Assembly: GCF_902477725.1 (NCBI RefSeq)
Contig: NZ_CABSIF010000006.1
Coordinates: 1-64,000, forward strand
Direction: 5' to 3'
Length of the DNA: 64,000 nucleotides
From: an uncultured Desulfovibrio sp.
GTDB taxonomy: Bacteria; Desulfobacterota; Desulfovibrionia; Desulfovibrionales; Desulfovibrionaceae
Shown: positions 8,795-17,953 of the stretch, piece after piece
Layout of the letters: every line of letters begins with the position of its first letter
How positions within the stretch are numbered: position 1 is the stretch's first letter
Notes under the pieces: model-generated
Databases searched by the model: none
What the model was told of the DNA's origin: nothing
The model's input: the letters and a program-made list of their open reading frames with translations, nothing else
Position numbers and translations under genes: made by a program

Positions 8795-8822
8795 GCGCTG
8801 GCGGGGACTGCCTCGCCAGCGC
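8795..8822 (+). repeat. Intra-operon inverted repeat between citF and citX
   Basis: GCGCTGGCG (8795-8803) and CGCCAGCGC (8814-8822) form a perfect 9-bp stem with a 10-base loop. It is not followed by a T-tract. It sits between the structural lyase genes and the cofactor-assembly genes citXG, so it may lower expression or stability of the downstream part. Confidence 0.45.
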
Positions 8823-8840
8823 CGCGCAGGAGCAACTGCC

Positions 8841-9449
8841 ATGGATTTTTGCCAGATACTTGCCGAGCGAGAACGTCGGTGGAACGCCCGTTTGTCCATG
8901 GCTGGCAACTACAATTGCCCGGTACTTTCCCTGACGTTGAATATCCCCGGACCGGATAAAAATCTGCCCGGTGCGGAAGCCGCCCTTAACCAGCTGCAGG
9001 CGGCCCTGCGTGAGCGAGTGGAAGAGGCAGGCGGCGTTCTGCTGGAGGAGTGCCGCCTATCCGGCGGAGCCGCTCAGAATCCGGATGGTCCGACCTGGAT
9101 AGCAGCGGTGCGTATGGAGGCCATCGCCCTCAAGGAGCTGGCCGTTGCAGTGGAGGAACGGCACATTCTCGGCAGGTTGGCCGATGCGGACGTGATGGAT
9201 GCCCAAGGGCAGCCTGTAAACCGCGAGCATCTTTCTGTCGCCACGACCGGAGCGCAGGAAAGTGCGGAAAATCTGGTGCGGGAAGCACGTATGGGGCGTG
9301 TGCCGCGACAATGTTTTCTGTGTTCCAGACCCGCCAGCCTGTGCCGCCGCGAGGGCAGGCACAGCCTTGAGGAACTACTGACAGTTGTGCGCGACATGCT
9401 GCGACTTGCCAATGAAAATGCAGGGCAGGAGCGGGCATGTCGGCCGTAA
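8841..9449 (+). CDS. citX: Holo-citrate lyase synthase CitX
   Basis: This 202-residue apo-citrate lyase phosphoribosyl-dephospho-CoA transferase moves the prosthetic group onto Ser14 of CitD. The signature GRLADADVMDAQGQPVNR (about residues 111-128) matches the family pattern GR-L-x-D-x-DV with a following arginine. A C-terminal CFLCSRPASLCRR segment is cysteine-rich, like the end of other CitX proteins. AGGAG precedes the ATG. It overlaps citG by 13 bases, so the two cofactor-assembly enzymes are translationally coupled. Confidence 0.92.
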   Translation: MDFCQILAERERRWNARLSMAGNYNCPVLSLTLNIPGPDKNLPGAEAALNQLQAALRERVEEAGGVLLEECRLSGGAAQNPDGPTWIAAVRMEAIALKELAVAVEERHILGRLADADVMDAQGQPVNREHLSVATTGAQESAENLVREARMGRVPRQCFLCSRPASLCRREGRHSLEELLTVVRDMLRLANENAGQERACRP

Positions 9450-10480
9450 TGCCCCTGCTGGACGAGCTAGCCGGGAGCGCCAGCATACAGACAGGCATAT
9501 GCCTGTGTCTGCCCGGTATGCGGGTGGCGGAACTGGCCTCGCGGGCAGCGATTCTTGAAGCGGCGACCAGCCCCAAACCGGGGTTAGTGTGTATTGACGG
9601 CAATGGTGCGCACAGTGATATGGACTATCCCCTGTTTGTGCGCAGCGCCAAGGCACTGCGTCCTTATTTTGCCAAGGCGCACGCCCTTGGCTGGGCCACA
9701 TACCGCCTTGCGCCTGGGCAGGCTTTTGCCCGCCTGCGCCCCCTCGGTATACGGGCGGAGCAGTGTATGTTGCAGGCCACATCTGGCGTAAACACCCACA
9801 AAGGGCTGATTTTTTCCATGGGGCTGTTCTGCGCCGTTGTGGGGCGGCTGAGCCGATCTATGTCTGAACAGGGGGTTTCTGAAGCGCGCGTGCGTAGCGA
9901 GGCGGCTCTATTGGTGCGCGGGCTGGTGCAGAGGGATTTTGCCCATCTGGCTGAGGAGCGGAAAGTCTTGGGTGGTTCTTTGAGAACGCAGATCCTTCTG
10001 CCTGTAGGATTGGGAGCGAGCCTTCAACGAGTGCCGCGCGCCGTGCGCCCCGCTCTGGAAGCGCGCTTGCAACGTAAGCTTACCGCCGGGGAGGTTCTGT
10101 ACCTGCTCTACGGCATTACAGGTATCAGAGGTGAAGCGGAGCAGGGGTTCCCGCATGTGGGGCTTGGCTTGCAGGCGCTGGAGGCGCACGGGGCCGGGCG
10201 CGACCTCAACACGGCCATGGTTCACTGCCTGCTGGAACTGATGCAGAGCATGGACGACACCAATATTTTATGGCGCGGCGGCGCACATGGGTTGCACCAT
10301 GCGGCAGGAGCCGCGCGCTCTGCTCTTGCTGCCGGGGGGCTGTGCACTCCCGCAGGGCAGGAGGCGCTGCGCCGTATGAGCGTCGACTTTGCCCAGCGGC
10401 GGCTGAGCCCCGGCGGCTGTGCCGACATGCTGGCTGTGAGCGTATTTTTGTACCTGCTGCGCTTGCACGGCAGGGGCTGA
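9437..10480 (+). CDS. citG: Triphosphoribosyl-dephospho-CoA synthase CitG
   Basis: This 347-residue enzyme joins dephospho-CoA to ATP-derived ribose to make the citrate lyase prosthetic group precursor. Family motifs include the N-terminal EAATSPKPGLVC segment (about 41-52), the DMDYPLFVRSA stretch, GVNTHKGLIFSMG in the middle and RGEAEQGFPHV. The start at 9437 overlaps citX. It is the last gene of the citrate operon and ends 6 bases from the convergent citB stop. There is no obvious terminator between them. Confidence 0.92.
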   Translation: MSAVMPLLDELAGSASIQTGICLCLPGMRVAELASRAAILEAATSPKPGLVCIDGNGAHSDMDYPLFVRSAKALRPYFAKAHALGWATYRLAPGQAFARLRPLGIRAEQCMLQATSGVNTHKGLIFSMGLFCAVVGRLSRSMSEQGVSEARVRSEAALLVRGLVQRDFAHLAEERKVLGGSLRTQILLPVGLGASLQRVPRAVRPALEARLQRKLTAGEVLYLLYGITGIRGEAEQGFPHVGLGLQALEAHGAGRDLNTAMVHCLLELMQSMDDTNILWRGGAHGLHHAAGAARSALAAGGLCTPAGQEALRRMSVDFAQRRLSPGGCADMLAVSVFLYLLRLHGRG

Positions 10481-10486
10481 GTCCCC

Positions 10487-11167
10487 TCACGCAATCCAGT
10501 TATACAGGGTCACGGGTCTGCCGGGGCCGCCGTAATCTTTCACACTACCGAGCCTGCCTGTGGCCGCAAGGTAATCGAAGTATTTCTTTAGCGAAATGCG
10601 CGAAAGACCTGTCAGCGGTTCTATATCCTTGAGGCTGAACGGCCCGTCGTATTTTTGCAATACCTGCATGACGGTTTTCAACGTGCGCGCGTCAATGCCC
10701 TTGGGCGTGCCAGAGGCAGCAGTATGGCGCTCCTTTTTGATGAAGATGCGCCGATCAAGCATTTCTTGCGTAATGGGTACCTCTGGCGAAATGAGCAGTT
10801 GGCGTTTTTCACGGAACTGGAGCAGCGATTCGCGAAAGCGTTCAAAGGTGAATGGTTTGACGATATAGTCCGCCACGCCCATGCGCAGGGCGTTGAGGAT
10901 GTCATCGCTGTTTTGCGCAGCGGTTATCATGATCACGTCCGTGTGAAAAAACTGCGACTTGATGATGCGCAACAGTTCCATGCCATCCATGCCGGGCATG
11001 AATACGTCCAGCAGCACGAGATCCACATGGTGCGCGCGCAGCAGAGCAAGGCCCTCCTCGCCGGAATGGGCTGTGTAGTCAAGCTTGAAGCCGTCTATGC
11101 CTTCCAGATACCCGGCGGCCAGATCTGCCACCATGGGGTCGTCTTCAATGATGATGACGCGGATCAT
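10487..11167 (-). CDS. citB: CitB/DcuR-type response regulator
   Basis: This 226-residue regulator has an N-terminal receiver domain with acidic pocket EDD (residues 8-10), phospho-acceptor Asp54 in LLDVFMPG and Lys103 in VKPF. A C-terminal winged or Fis-like helix-turn-helix (about 160-226, SLKDIEPLTGLSRISLKKYFDYL) is typical of the CitB/DcuR/MalR group rather than OmpR or NarL. It overlaps the citA stop by 4 bases and is transcribed after it. By position it should activate the citrate operon, probably through the direct repeats at 3574-3605. Confidence 0.88.
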   Translation of the reverse strand: MIRVIIIEDDPMVADLAAGYLEGIDGFKLDYTAHSGEEGLALLRAHHVDLVLLDVFMPGMDGMELLRIIKSQFFHTDVIMITAAQNSDDILNALRMGVADYIVKPFTFERFRESLLQFREKRQLLISPEVPITQEMLDRRIFIKKERHTAASGTPKGIDARTLKTVMQVLQKYDGPFSLKDIEPLTGLSRISLKKYFDYLAATGRLGSVKDYGGPGRPVTLYNWIA

Positions 11168-12798
11168 TGTTGTTCTCCTTCAGCCAGAACAGTTGCGGGA
11201 AAACGGACAATAAATGTCGAACCGTGACCCAACCGCGAATCTATTTCCACAGATCCGTCCACTTCGTCCAGGGTGAGCAGCAACATGTAGAGGCCTATGC
11301 CCCTGTTGGAGCCCTTGGTTGAAAAACCCTTTGTGAAGATTTTTTCCTGATGCTCCTCCGCTATGCCGCGTCCGGTGTCGGAAACGCTGATAACAAGCTG
11401 ACCGTTGCCGTCGGGCCTGCTGAAGTCGCTTTCAATGTGCAGGGTAATAATTTTCTCTCCCGCATAAGTAACGGCGTCAAAGGCATTGTCTATAAGATTG
11501 CCCACAATTGTTACCATGGCGTGCGCACCCTTGGGCGAAAGGGCAGGCAGCACGCCGTTGCCCTCAATGCGAAGGGTTACGCCCAGTTCATGGGCGCGGC
11601 TGTATTTGCTCTCCAGAAAACCCGCCACAATGGGGTCTCTGACCAGGGCCGCAATGGACGATGTTTCCCGTTTTTTGCTGCCGATAATGTGCTCAAGGTA
11701 TCCCTCAAGCTCTTCGTAGCGCCTGTTGCGCAGCAGGCCTGAAATGACGTGCAGCTTGTTGAGGTATTCGTGCGAGCGCGAGCGCAGGGCTTCGGCGTAG
11801 TTGCTGAGGCCCGTGAGCCGCTCGGCCTGAGCGCGCACCTCGGTCATGTCGCGGAAGGTCGCCACTGCGCCGATGACCTTGCCCTGCACGCATATGGGCG
11901 CACGGTTGGTCATGATAATGTTGCCATTGATGTTCTGTTCCATATCGTACTCTGGCTTGCCGGAGGCAATAATGGCGTCCAGGCGGGTGGCGGGAATGGT
12001 CTTTTGCACTGGCTGCCCTTCCAGAGGCCCGGCAACGCCCGCAGCGCGCAGGATCTTTTCGGCCATTTCATTCACGAGCACCAGCGTGCCGTCTTTGTTT
12101 ACGGCAATAATGCCCTCGCGCACGGTGCGCAGAATGGCGTTGCGTTCTTCAAGCATGCGCGCGATCTGGTGCGGTTCAAGCCCGAAAAGAATATTCTTGA
12201 TGGTGCGCGAAAGCAGCACGGCCAGCAGTATGCCCACAGCCAGCGACAGCCCGGAAAGCCACAACAATGGGCCGCTCAATCGGGCCACATTGGCCTCGAT
12301 ATCCTTGGACATGATACCTACGGCCACAGCGCCCAGCTGTTTGCCCTGCTCGTCATAGATGGGCCTGAATGCCCGCAGCGAAAAGCCGAACGAACCGCGT
12401 GCGGACGAAATATAGGTGCGCCCCTTGAGGGAATCTCCTTCGTCGCCGCCCATGATATGCCCGCCGATTTTCCAGGCCTCCGGGTGGTGGATGCGCGTAC
12501 CCTGCATGTCGATGAGCACAATAAATTTTACATTGGAAACATGGGTAAGCATTTCTACAAAATCCACCATTTGTTTGCGTGCTTCGGGCTTGTCCGAGCG
12601 CATACCTTCAATGACGGTGGACGATTCCGCCGAAAGGCGGGCCACGTTGGAAACGGTTTTTTCCGCCTCTTCGTATCCGTATTTGCTGATGAAGTATGAT
12701 TCTGCCAGATGGCTGAACAATATTGGCGGGCAAAGCGCCAGACTGACCATAATAACAAGCTTTACAAACAGGCTGGAATTTTTGATGGCGTGCAGCAT
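11164..12798 (-). CDS. citA: CitA/DcuS-type sensor histidine kinase
   Basis: This 544-residue inner-membrane kinase has a TM helix (about 9-30), a periplasmic single PAS/Cache domain (about 35-172), a second TM (about 177-198), a cytoplasmic PAS (215-325), the phospho-acceptor His343 in RSHEYLNKLH, and a GHKL ATPase ending with DTGRGI and SNRGIGLYML. The periplasmic domain keeps the carboxylate-binding pattern Arg102-x-x-His105 and SLR (Arg142) seen in CitA and DcuS. An upstream TTG at 12888 would add 30 unlikely residues, so I start at the ATG at 12798, although no good ribosome binding site is seen. Citrate is the likely ligand by context. Confidence 0.88.
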   Translation of the reverse strand: MLHAIKNSSLFVKLVIMVSLALCPPILFSHLAESYFISKYGYEEAEKTVSNVARLSAESSTVIEGMRSDKPEARKQMVDFVEMLTHVSNVKFIVLIDMQGTRIHHPEAWKIGGHIMGGDEGDSLKGRTYISSARGSFGFSLRAFRPIYDEQGKQLGAVAVGIMSKDIEANVARLSGPLLWLSGLSLAVGILLAVLLSRTIKNILFGLEPHQIARMLEERNAILRTVREGIIAVNKDGTLVLVNEMAEKILRAAGVAGPLEGQPVQKTIPATRLDAIIASGKPEYDMEQNINGNIIMTNRAPICVQGKVIGAVATFRDMTEVRAQAERLTGLSNYAEALRSRSHEYLNKLHVISGLLRNRRYEELEGYLEHIIGSKKRETSSIAALVRDPIVAGFLESKYSRAHELGVTLRIEGNGVLPALSPKGAHAMVTIVGNLIDNAFDAVTYAGEKIITLHIESDFSRPDGNGQLVISVSDTGRGIAEEHQEKIFTKGFSTKGSNRGIGLYMLLLTLDEVDGSVEIDSRLGHGSTFIVRFPATVLAEGEQQ

Positions 12799-13203
12799 GG
12801 CAAACCGATGAGGGCGGTCATGCTGGCGGGCAGACCGGATTGTGGCGGCGGCCCGTGGCCGGGCTCCGCCTGTGAGTGTGCGGCACAATTGCGGCGGGCG
12901 TGGGCTTGCCCGCCAGAAGCTATCATATCAGGTGCGTTGTGGGGCCGCAAATGGCGGCAAGCGCGTTGAAAAACGGACATCGCCACCGCCATTCGCGCAA
13001 ATGGCAACATTTTGCAAAACATCCCCTGAAACCGCACAGGTGTAGCGCGCGGAGCCCACACGTTCCACGGCCAAGTAAAAAATAGTGTGGAAAAATATCA
13101 CCTACGGAGTTAGGAATGGCGACCCCCCTATGTGTGCAGATTTTGGAATGCTGTTGCGTTGGTCATTGAGTTACTGAACCAGGAAACGAAGATGGAGCCG
13201 GGG
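12799..13203. promoter_or_regulatory. Divergent intergenic region between citA and the porin gene
   Basis: This holds the promoters of citA (minus) and the porin (plus), neither with a clear consensus. A perfect inverted repeat with GGCGGGC arms lies at 12893-12899 and 12908-12914. A near sigma-54 match at about 13003-13017 (TGGCAA-CATT-TTGCA) has spacing one base too short. No gene is supported here; short frames on both strands lack family features. Confidence 0.4.
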
Positions 13204-14718
13204 ATGAAGAAAATTGCAGTGTTACTTTTGGTAGCCGGGATGTTGTGCGCAATGCCCGGGGGAGCAAGCGCCATTGATTTTTCGGCCAAAGGCCGCTGGG
13301 CTTATAATTTCAGCTACGGCCAGCACGGCAATTTTACCGAGGGCGGGAACAAAACGGGCTACAGCACAGGTGAAGACGAATTTGAAGCCGCCCAGCAGGT
13401 TCGCCTGCAACTGGACGCCAAGGCTTCTGAAAATCTTTCCGGCACAGTGCACTTTGAACTGGGTGGCTACAACCGTGGCATGATGCAGTACTGGGGCGCC
13501 AGCAACAGCGGCGGCTCGCTGGGTGCGGACGGCAACTGGGTCAAGGTCAAGAACGCCTTTCTCGACTGGACTGTGCCGCAGACGGCCCTCAAGGTGCGCA
13601 TGGGTATTCAGCCCATGCAGCTGCCCGACTACATCAACAACAGCCAGGTGCTGGCCGATGATGCGGCGGGCATCACAGCCTCCTATGCCTTTAACGAAAA
13701 CGTGGGCGTGACGGCCTTCTGGGCGCGCCTCTTCAACGACAACACCACTGACGCAACCAACCGCAGCCCCGGCTACATGGACAACATGGATGCCGTGGGC
13801 CTGACCCTGCCCCTGACGTTTGACGGCGTAAGCCTCACGCCCTGGGGAATGTATATGGGCATTGGCCCGGCCATCAACGACAACAACGTCAAAAATGAGC
13901 AGATCACCAGCTACGCCAGCGTAGCCTCTGCCGGCGGGCCCAAGGCCGGTCTGCTGCCCCTGTACGGCGGCTTTCACAAGCGCAAACTCAGCCAATACGG
14001 CAATGCCGTGTGGATGGGCCTGCCCGGTCAGGTGACATTGTTCGACCCTTTCCGCGTGTCGTGGGATGTTGTTTACGGCTCCGTGCAGTATGACGATGCC
14101 GCCATGAACCGCGCTGGCTGGCTGGCCTCCCTGCTGCTCGAATACAAGCTGGACTGGAGCACTCCTGGCCTTTACGGCTGGTATACCTCGGGTGATGATG
14201 ACAATCCGGGCAACGGCTCCGAGCGCATGCCCAACATCCACCCCAACAACCCCAACGATTTTTCGGAATTCGCCTTCCACGGCGACCCCATTGTGGGCCG
14301 CGACAGCATTGTGGGTAAATCCATGACCGGTACCTGGGGCATTGGCGCGCGGCTCAAGGATATGAGCTTTATCGACAACCTCAGCCACACCTTCCGCATC
14401 AATTACATGGGCGGCACCAACGACCCGGCGATCCTGAAAAAGATCAAAAATGCCACCGGAAGCTGGATGGCTCCCAATGATGGTTCCGTGCCAGGCCGCG
14501 AGGGTCTGTATCTGACCCGCAACGACAGCCTTGTGGAATTTGGCCTGAGCACCAAGTACAAGATGTACGACAACTTCACCATCTACGTGGAAACCAACTA
14601 TGACGCGCTCTTCCTCGACAAGAGCGCATCTGTGTGGGGCAACAGCAAGATGAACGGCAAGAGCGACCGCAGCGCCGATGCCTGGAATACCGCCGTGACC
14701 TTTGTGTATCAGTTCTAG
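13204..14718 (+). CDS. Desulfovibrio-type outer-membrane homotrimeric porin
   Basis: From the ATG at 13204 the protein is 504 residues. It has a signal peptide (MKKIAVLLLVAGMLCAMPGGASA, cleavage after about residue 23) and then an aromatic, glycine-rich beta-barrel sequence that ends in Phe (FVYQF), the classic outer-membrane insertion signal. The pattern, with FSAKGRWAYNFSYG after the signal and calcium-binding-like D/N-rich loops (DDDNPGNGS), matches the abundant Desulfovibrio porin family. It allows diffusion of small anions and other solutes. An alternative start four codons upstream is possible. It is monocistronic, with a hairpin terminator directly downstream. Confidence 0.88.
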   Translation: MKKIAVLLLVAGMLCAMPGGASAIDFSAKGRWAYNFSYGQHGNFTEGGNKTGYSTGEDEFEAAQQVRLQLDAKASENLSGTVHFELGGYNRGMMQYWGASNSGGSLGADGNWVKVKNAFLDWTVPQTALKVRMGIQPMQLPDYINNSQVLADDAAGITASYAFNENVGVTAFWARLFNDNTTDATNRSPGYMDNMDAVGLTLPLTFDGVSLTPWGMYMGIGPAINDNNVKNEQITSYASVASAGGPKAGLLPLYGGFHKRKLSQYGNAVWMGLPGQVTLFDPFRVSWDVVYGSVQYDDAAMNRAGWLASLLLEYKLDWSTPGLYGWYTSGDDDNPGNGSERMPNIHPNNPNDFSEFAFHGDPIVGRDSIVGKSMTGTWGIGARLKDMSFIDNLSHTFRINYMGGTNDPAILKKIKNATGSWMAPNDGSVPGREGLYLTRNDSLVEFGLSTKYKMYDNFTIYVETNYDALFLDKSASVWGNSKMNGKSDRSADAWNTAVTFVYQF

Positions 14719-14754
14719 GCCGCGCGCGGTCAGCCTCTGAAGCACCGCGAAAAT

Positions 14755-14782
14755 AAAGCGCCCATGATTTCATGGGCGCTTT
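14755..14782. terminator. Bidirectional hairpin terminator
   Basis: AAAGCGCCCATGA (14755-14767) and TCATGGGCGCTTT (14770-14782) form a long perfect stem between the convergent porin and MFS genes. A-rich and T-rich flanks on each side fit termination in both directions. Confidence 0.8.
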
Positions 14783-14817
14783 CGCTTTTATCGGGACGTG
14801 CAGACGGCAGAAGCTGT

Positions 14818-16068
14818 TCACTCGGCGGCGGTGCGGCCCCTGTCCATGAGCAGAACAGGCACAATGCCCAGCGCGGCGACCGCAGCCATGAGCAGATAGA
14901 CGGCCTCCATGCTCCACATGGAGGCAATGCCGCCAAACAGCACGGGCGTCAGCATGTTGATTATGCCGCGCCCGAAGGAATTGAGCGAAAAAATGGCATC
15001 GTAGACGGTTGCGCCGCGTACCGGCTCCGTGATGATGGTCTGTATGACGGGTACGGTCCCCTTGGTCACAATGCCGATGGCCAGGGATATAATCACCGTT
15101 AGTATAAGATTGCTTGACTGGAGCAGGGCGCAAAGCAGCAGGGCAAGGGTAACACCTGCGATAACAAAGATTTTTCTGGTCCCGAAAATATCTATCAGGC
15201 GTCCGCAGGCCATCTTTCCCACAAAGGAACCGAGGGTGAAGCCAAGAGCGAACGAACCGATGGTTTTGGCGTCTATGCCTTTTGCCACCAGCAGCAGGGG
15301 CAGAAAGGTAAATATTCTGTCGTTGCTGAAAGCATTGAGCATGCTGGCAAGCATGGCCAGAAAGACATCCCGGTTTTTCAGTATGCTGAACCCTGCAAAA
15401 GGATTGCGCCTTGGGCGCGGGGGAGGGGTTTCCGCAGAGCCGGGCAACGGACCGGAAGCGGAATTGCCCGGTCGCGTGTTGCCGCCCGCCGATGGGGATT
15501 TTTTTACGGCGGTGCAAAAGAGCCACAGGGCGGCGCACAGGGCCAGCACGCCATAGGCCAGGCAGACTGCCCGCCAGCCCGGCATGGGGCCCACAGAATA
15601 GGCCGCCGCAAAGGCGGCAAAAGACACCAGCGGGATGCGCCCCACATCGCCAATGGCGGTAAAGTCGCTCATGACCCGGCCAAGGCTCTGCCTTTCAGTA
15701 TTGGCCGTGATGTAGGAAAAAGAAATGTTATGAAAGGCGGCAAAGCCCGCCATTGCCAGCACAAAGCACGTACCGGCGGTAATCATGCCGCCCGCAAAGG
15801 CCGCGCCCAGATAGCCAAGCCCGGCCAGGCACAGGAGCAGGGCCACAGAGCCGTCAAAGCCGAACCGCCGCGAAAACAGGCCCGTGCCAAGGCCCACGGC
15901 AGTGCTCAGGGCCGCGCCCAGCGACACCACAAGGCCCACGTCCGTTTCTCCGCTGCCAAGGGCCAGCGCCATAAAGGCCAGCACAACCGGAACAGAATCG
16001 AAAAGCCCGTCAATCAGGATGTGGTACAGATTCAGCATGATAAAGCGTGCGCGGGGTATCATGGGCAA
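14818..16068 (-). CDS. MFS transporter, substrate unknown
   Basis: This 416-residue membrane protein has about 12 hydrophobic segments in two halves separated by a polar loop (about residues 195-225, rich in Pro, Arg and Ser). The second half has FALGFTLGSFVGKMACGRLIDIFGTRK, an MFS loop motif. The N-terminus (MLNLYHILIDGLFDSVPVVLAFMAL) resembles fosmidomycin-resistance-like and other uncharacterised drug-efflux branches, but no specific subfamily can be fixed. The start is uncertain because the ATGs at 16068 and 16038 both lack a good ribosome binding site. It is flanked by terminators on both sides. Confidence 0.75.
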   Translation of the reverse strand: MPMIPRARFIMLNLYHILIDGLFDSVPVVLAFMALALGSGETDVGLVVSLGAALSTAVGLGTGLFSRRFGFDGSVALLLCLAGLGYLGAAFAGGMITAGTCFVLAMAGFAAFHNISFSYITANTERQSLGRVMSDFTAIGDVGRIPLVSFAAFAAAYSVGPMPGWRAVCLAYGVLALCAALWLFCTAVKKSPSAGGNTRPGNSASGPLPGSAETPPPRPRRNPFAGFSILKNRDVFLAMLASMLNAFSNDRIFTFLPLLLVAKGIDAKTIGSFALGFTLGSFVGKMACGRLIDIFGTRKIFVIAGVTLALLLCALLQSSNLILTVIISLAIGIVTKGTVPVIQTIITEPVRGATVYDAIFSLNSFGRGIINMLTPVLFGGIASMWSMEAVYLLMAAVAALGIVPVLLMDRGRTAAE

Positions 16069-16121
16069 GCTATACCGCTATGCCTGATAGGCGTCCAGTT
16101 GCCCGGCATGGGGCAGTGTGC

Positions 16122-16157
16122 AAAAAAGCTCCCCAACGGGCGGCCATTGGGGAGCTT
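16122..16157 (-). terminator. Intrinsic terminator of the chemoreceptor gene at 16178-17953
   Basis: Read on the minus strand, AAGCTCCCCAA and TTGGGGAGCTT form an 11-bp stem with a 9-base GC-rich loop followed by a T-run (16122-16127 on the plus strand is A-rich). It lies 20 bases after the stop codon. Confidence 0.85.
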
Positions 16158-16177
16158 GCAGTCTTGTGCGGGATTAC

Positions 16178-17953
16178 TCAGGCTGTCTGGCTTTGCGCCT
16201 TCATGTCCTTTATGAGCTGATGCAATATCTGGGTCTGTTGCATGAGGTCAGATAGCGCCGTGGAGGCCTGCTCCATTGCCTGCGCTGTTTCTGCGGAGAT
16301 GGTGGCAATCTGCTCAACGGAACGGTTGATCTCTTCGCTGGTGGCGGACTGCTGCTCGCTGGCCGTGGCAATGGACTGAACCTGATCATTGACCTGATCC
16401 ACAAAGCCGAGGATATTTTTCAGTGAGTCGCCAGAGTGGGCGGAAAGAGCGGCGGCGTTTTCAATGGCCTTGACCACGGTTTCCACGCTGGAAATATTTT
16501 TGCGCGTACCAGCCTGAATTTCGTTCACCGCGCGGCCCACATCCTGGGTTGCCGTCATGGTTTTTTCCGCCAGCTTGCGCACTTCATCGGCCACCACGGC
16601 AAATCCGCGACCCGCATCACCTGCGCGCGCAGCCTCAATGGCGGCATTAAGTGCAAGCAGGTTGGTCTGATCAGCTATGTCTGCAATGATGTTCATGACC
16701 TCCCCGATGCCGTCCGCCTGTTTGCCCAGCACCGCCATGTCTTCGCGAATGGCAAGGGAGTAGGCGCGCACGTCTTCGATGCCTTTGACCGCTTTGTCTA
16801 CAATGGCGGCGCCGTCCTGCGCCTGGCCGCGTGTCTCGGTAGAGGCGCTGGCAGCCCGCTGGGAGTTTCTGGCGACCTCAAGCACGGTGGCGTTCATTTC
16901 TTCCATGGCTGTGGCGGTTTCCCGCACCCGGCCGGATTGCTCGTCCGCGCCTCGGCTGGACTGCTCAACGCGCGCAGAAAGCTGCTCGGAAGCCGCAGTG
17001 ACAACACCCGCCACGCTCTCAAGACGGTGGATTGTATCCACAAGTTTGTTGCGGTTCTCTTCCACTTTTTGTCTGGCTTCGTGCGCTTCTTCTGCTGCGC
17101 GGGTGGCCTTGGCGACCTCCTGCTCGGCAAGCTGGCTTTTTTCTTCCGCAAAAGAAATTTTGCGCTTCAGCTCCACAAGCATGGTGCTGAGGCTCGTTGC
17201 CAGCGTGCCAAAGTCGTCCTTTCTCTGCATTGTCATTTCTGAATCAAGCGCGCCGTCGCTGATGTTTTTTGCAAAACAGATGCACTCCCTGAGCGGCTTG
17301 ATAATGCCCATGGCGATAGCCAGCGAGATCACCGTGATGAGCGCCAGACCGCAAATAAACATGGCGGTAAAGAAAATGCGCCCGGTTTCAACAACGCTGC
17401 GGCCCTCGTCCGAAACTTTTTTGGAATAGTCATCCAGCAGGACTGCAAGCTTGTCCACCACGGCCCGGTGCTTTTGATAGGCGGGCGCAAGCTGGCTCAG
17501 GCAAATGCTTTCAGCTTCTGCCTTGTTGCCGGTCTGGAGCGCGGGCTTGAGCCTGGTTTCAAATATTTCAAAGATGGCCTTCCCCGTGGGGTATAGCTCC
17601 TGATTGAGAATTTCCTTGATCTTTGGGTCAATAGCGCCGGAATGCCAGAATTCGTACTGTTGCTGAAATTCTTTTTTGTGCTGGGCAATAGAACTGTAAA
17701 TTTTTTCAAGGCTTGCGGCATCGTTAGAGCTAACAGTTTGCAATGCATCAAGATATGTTTCAATCACATAGAGCGGTGGCGGCAAGATATCGGCAAGCAA
17801 ATCCTTGCTGTTTTCTATGGATTGATATGTTGCGGAACCAATTGATGTTTTTGATATCGTGTATGTTGAAATGACAAAAAGGGCAGTCATGCCCAAAAAT
17901 ACAGAAGCTATAAGAATGGTGAACTTTCTGGCAACAGAGATATTTTTCAGCAT
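16178..17953 (-). CDS. Methyl-accepting chemotaxis protein
   Basis: This 591-residue chemoreceptor has TM1 (about 11-31), a periplasmic helical region of about 150 residues (four-helix-bundle-like, with conserved DLLADILPPPLYVIE near the start), TM2 (about 192-215), a HAMP linker and a long cytoplasmic coiled coil. The conserved signalling tip reads DQTNLLALNAAIEAARAG and is followed by GRGFAVVADEVRKLAEKT. The periplasmic part differs from the two receptors at 51-55.6 kb, so it detects something else. There is no CheR-tethering pentapeptide at the end. The ATG at 17953 is preceded by GAGGGAA. Confidence 0.92.
   Translation of the reverse strand: MLKNISVARKFTILIASVFLGMTALFVISTYTISKTSIGSATYQSIENSKDLLADILPPPLYVIETYLDALQTVSSNDAASLEKIYSSIAQHKKEFQQQYEFWHSGAIDPKIKEILNQELYPTGKAIFEIFETRLKPALQTGNKAEAESICLSQLAPAYQKHRAVVDKLAVLLDDYSKKVSDEGRSVVETGRIFFTAMFICGLALITVISLAIAMGIIKPLRECICFAKNISDGALDSEMTMQRKDDFGTLATSLSTMLVELKRKISFAEEKSQLAEQEVAKATRAAEEAHEARQKVEENRNKLVDTIHRLESVAGVVTAASEQLSARVEQSSRGADEQSGRVRETATAMEEMNATVLEVARNSQRAASASTETRGQAQDGAAIVDKAVKGIEDVRAYSLAIREDMAVLGKQADGIGEVMNIIADIADQTNLLALNAAIEAARAGDAGRGFAVVADEVRKLAEKTMTATQDVGRAVNEIQAGTRKNISSVETVVKAIENAAALSAHSGDSLKNILGFVDQVNDQVQSIATASEQQSATSEEINRSVEQIATISAETAQAMEQASTALSDLMQQTQILHQLIKDMKAQSQTA

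Noticed and set aside
12799..12888. Longer citA start at TTG 12888
   Set aside because: The extra 30 residues are Arg-rich and lie before the first membrane helix; no ribosome site is present.
13003..13017. Sigma-54-like TGGCAA-CATT-TTGCA upstream of the porin
   Set aside because: Only 9 bases lie between GG and GC, where 10 are needed for this sigma factor. A similar one-base-short match occurs at about 13144-13156 and in the gap before the TauE gene.
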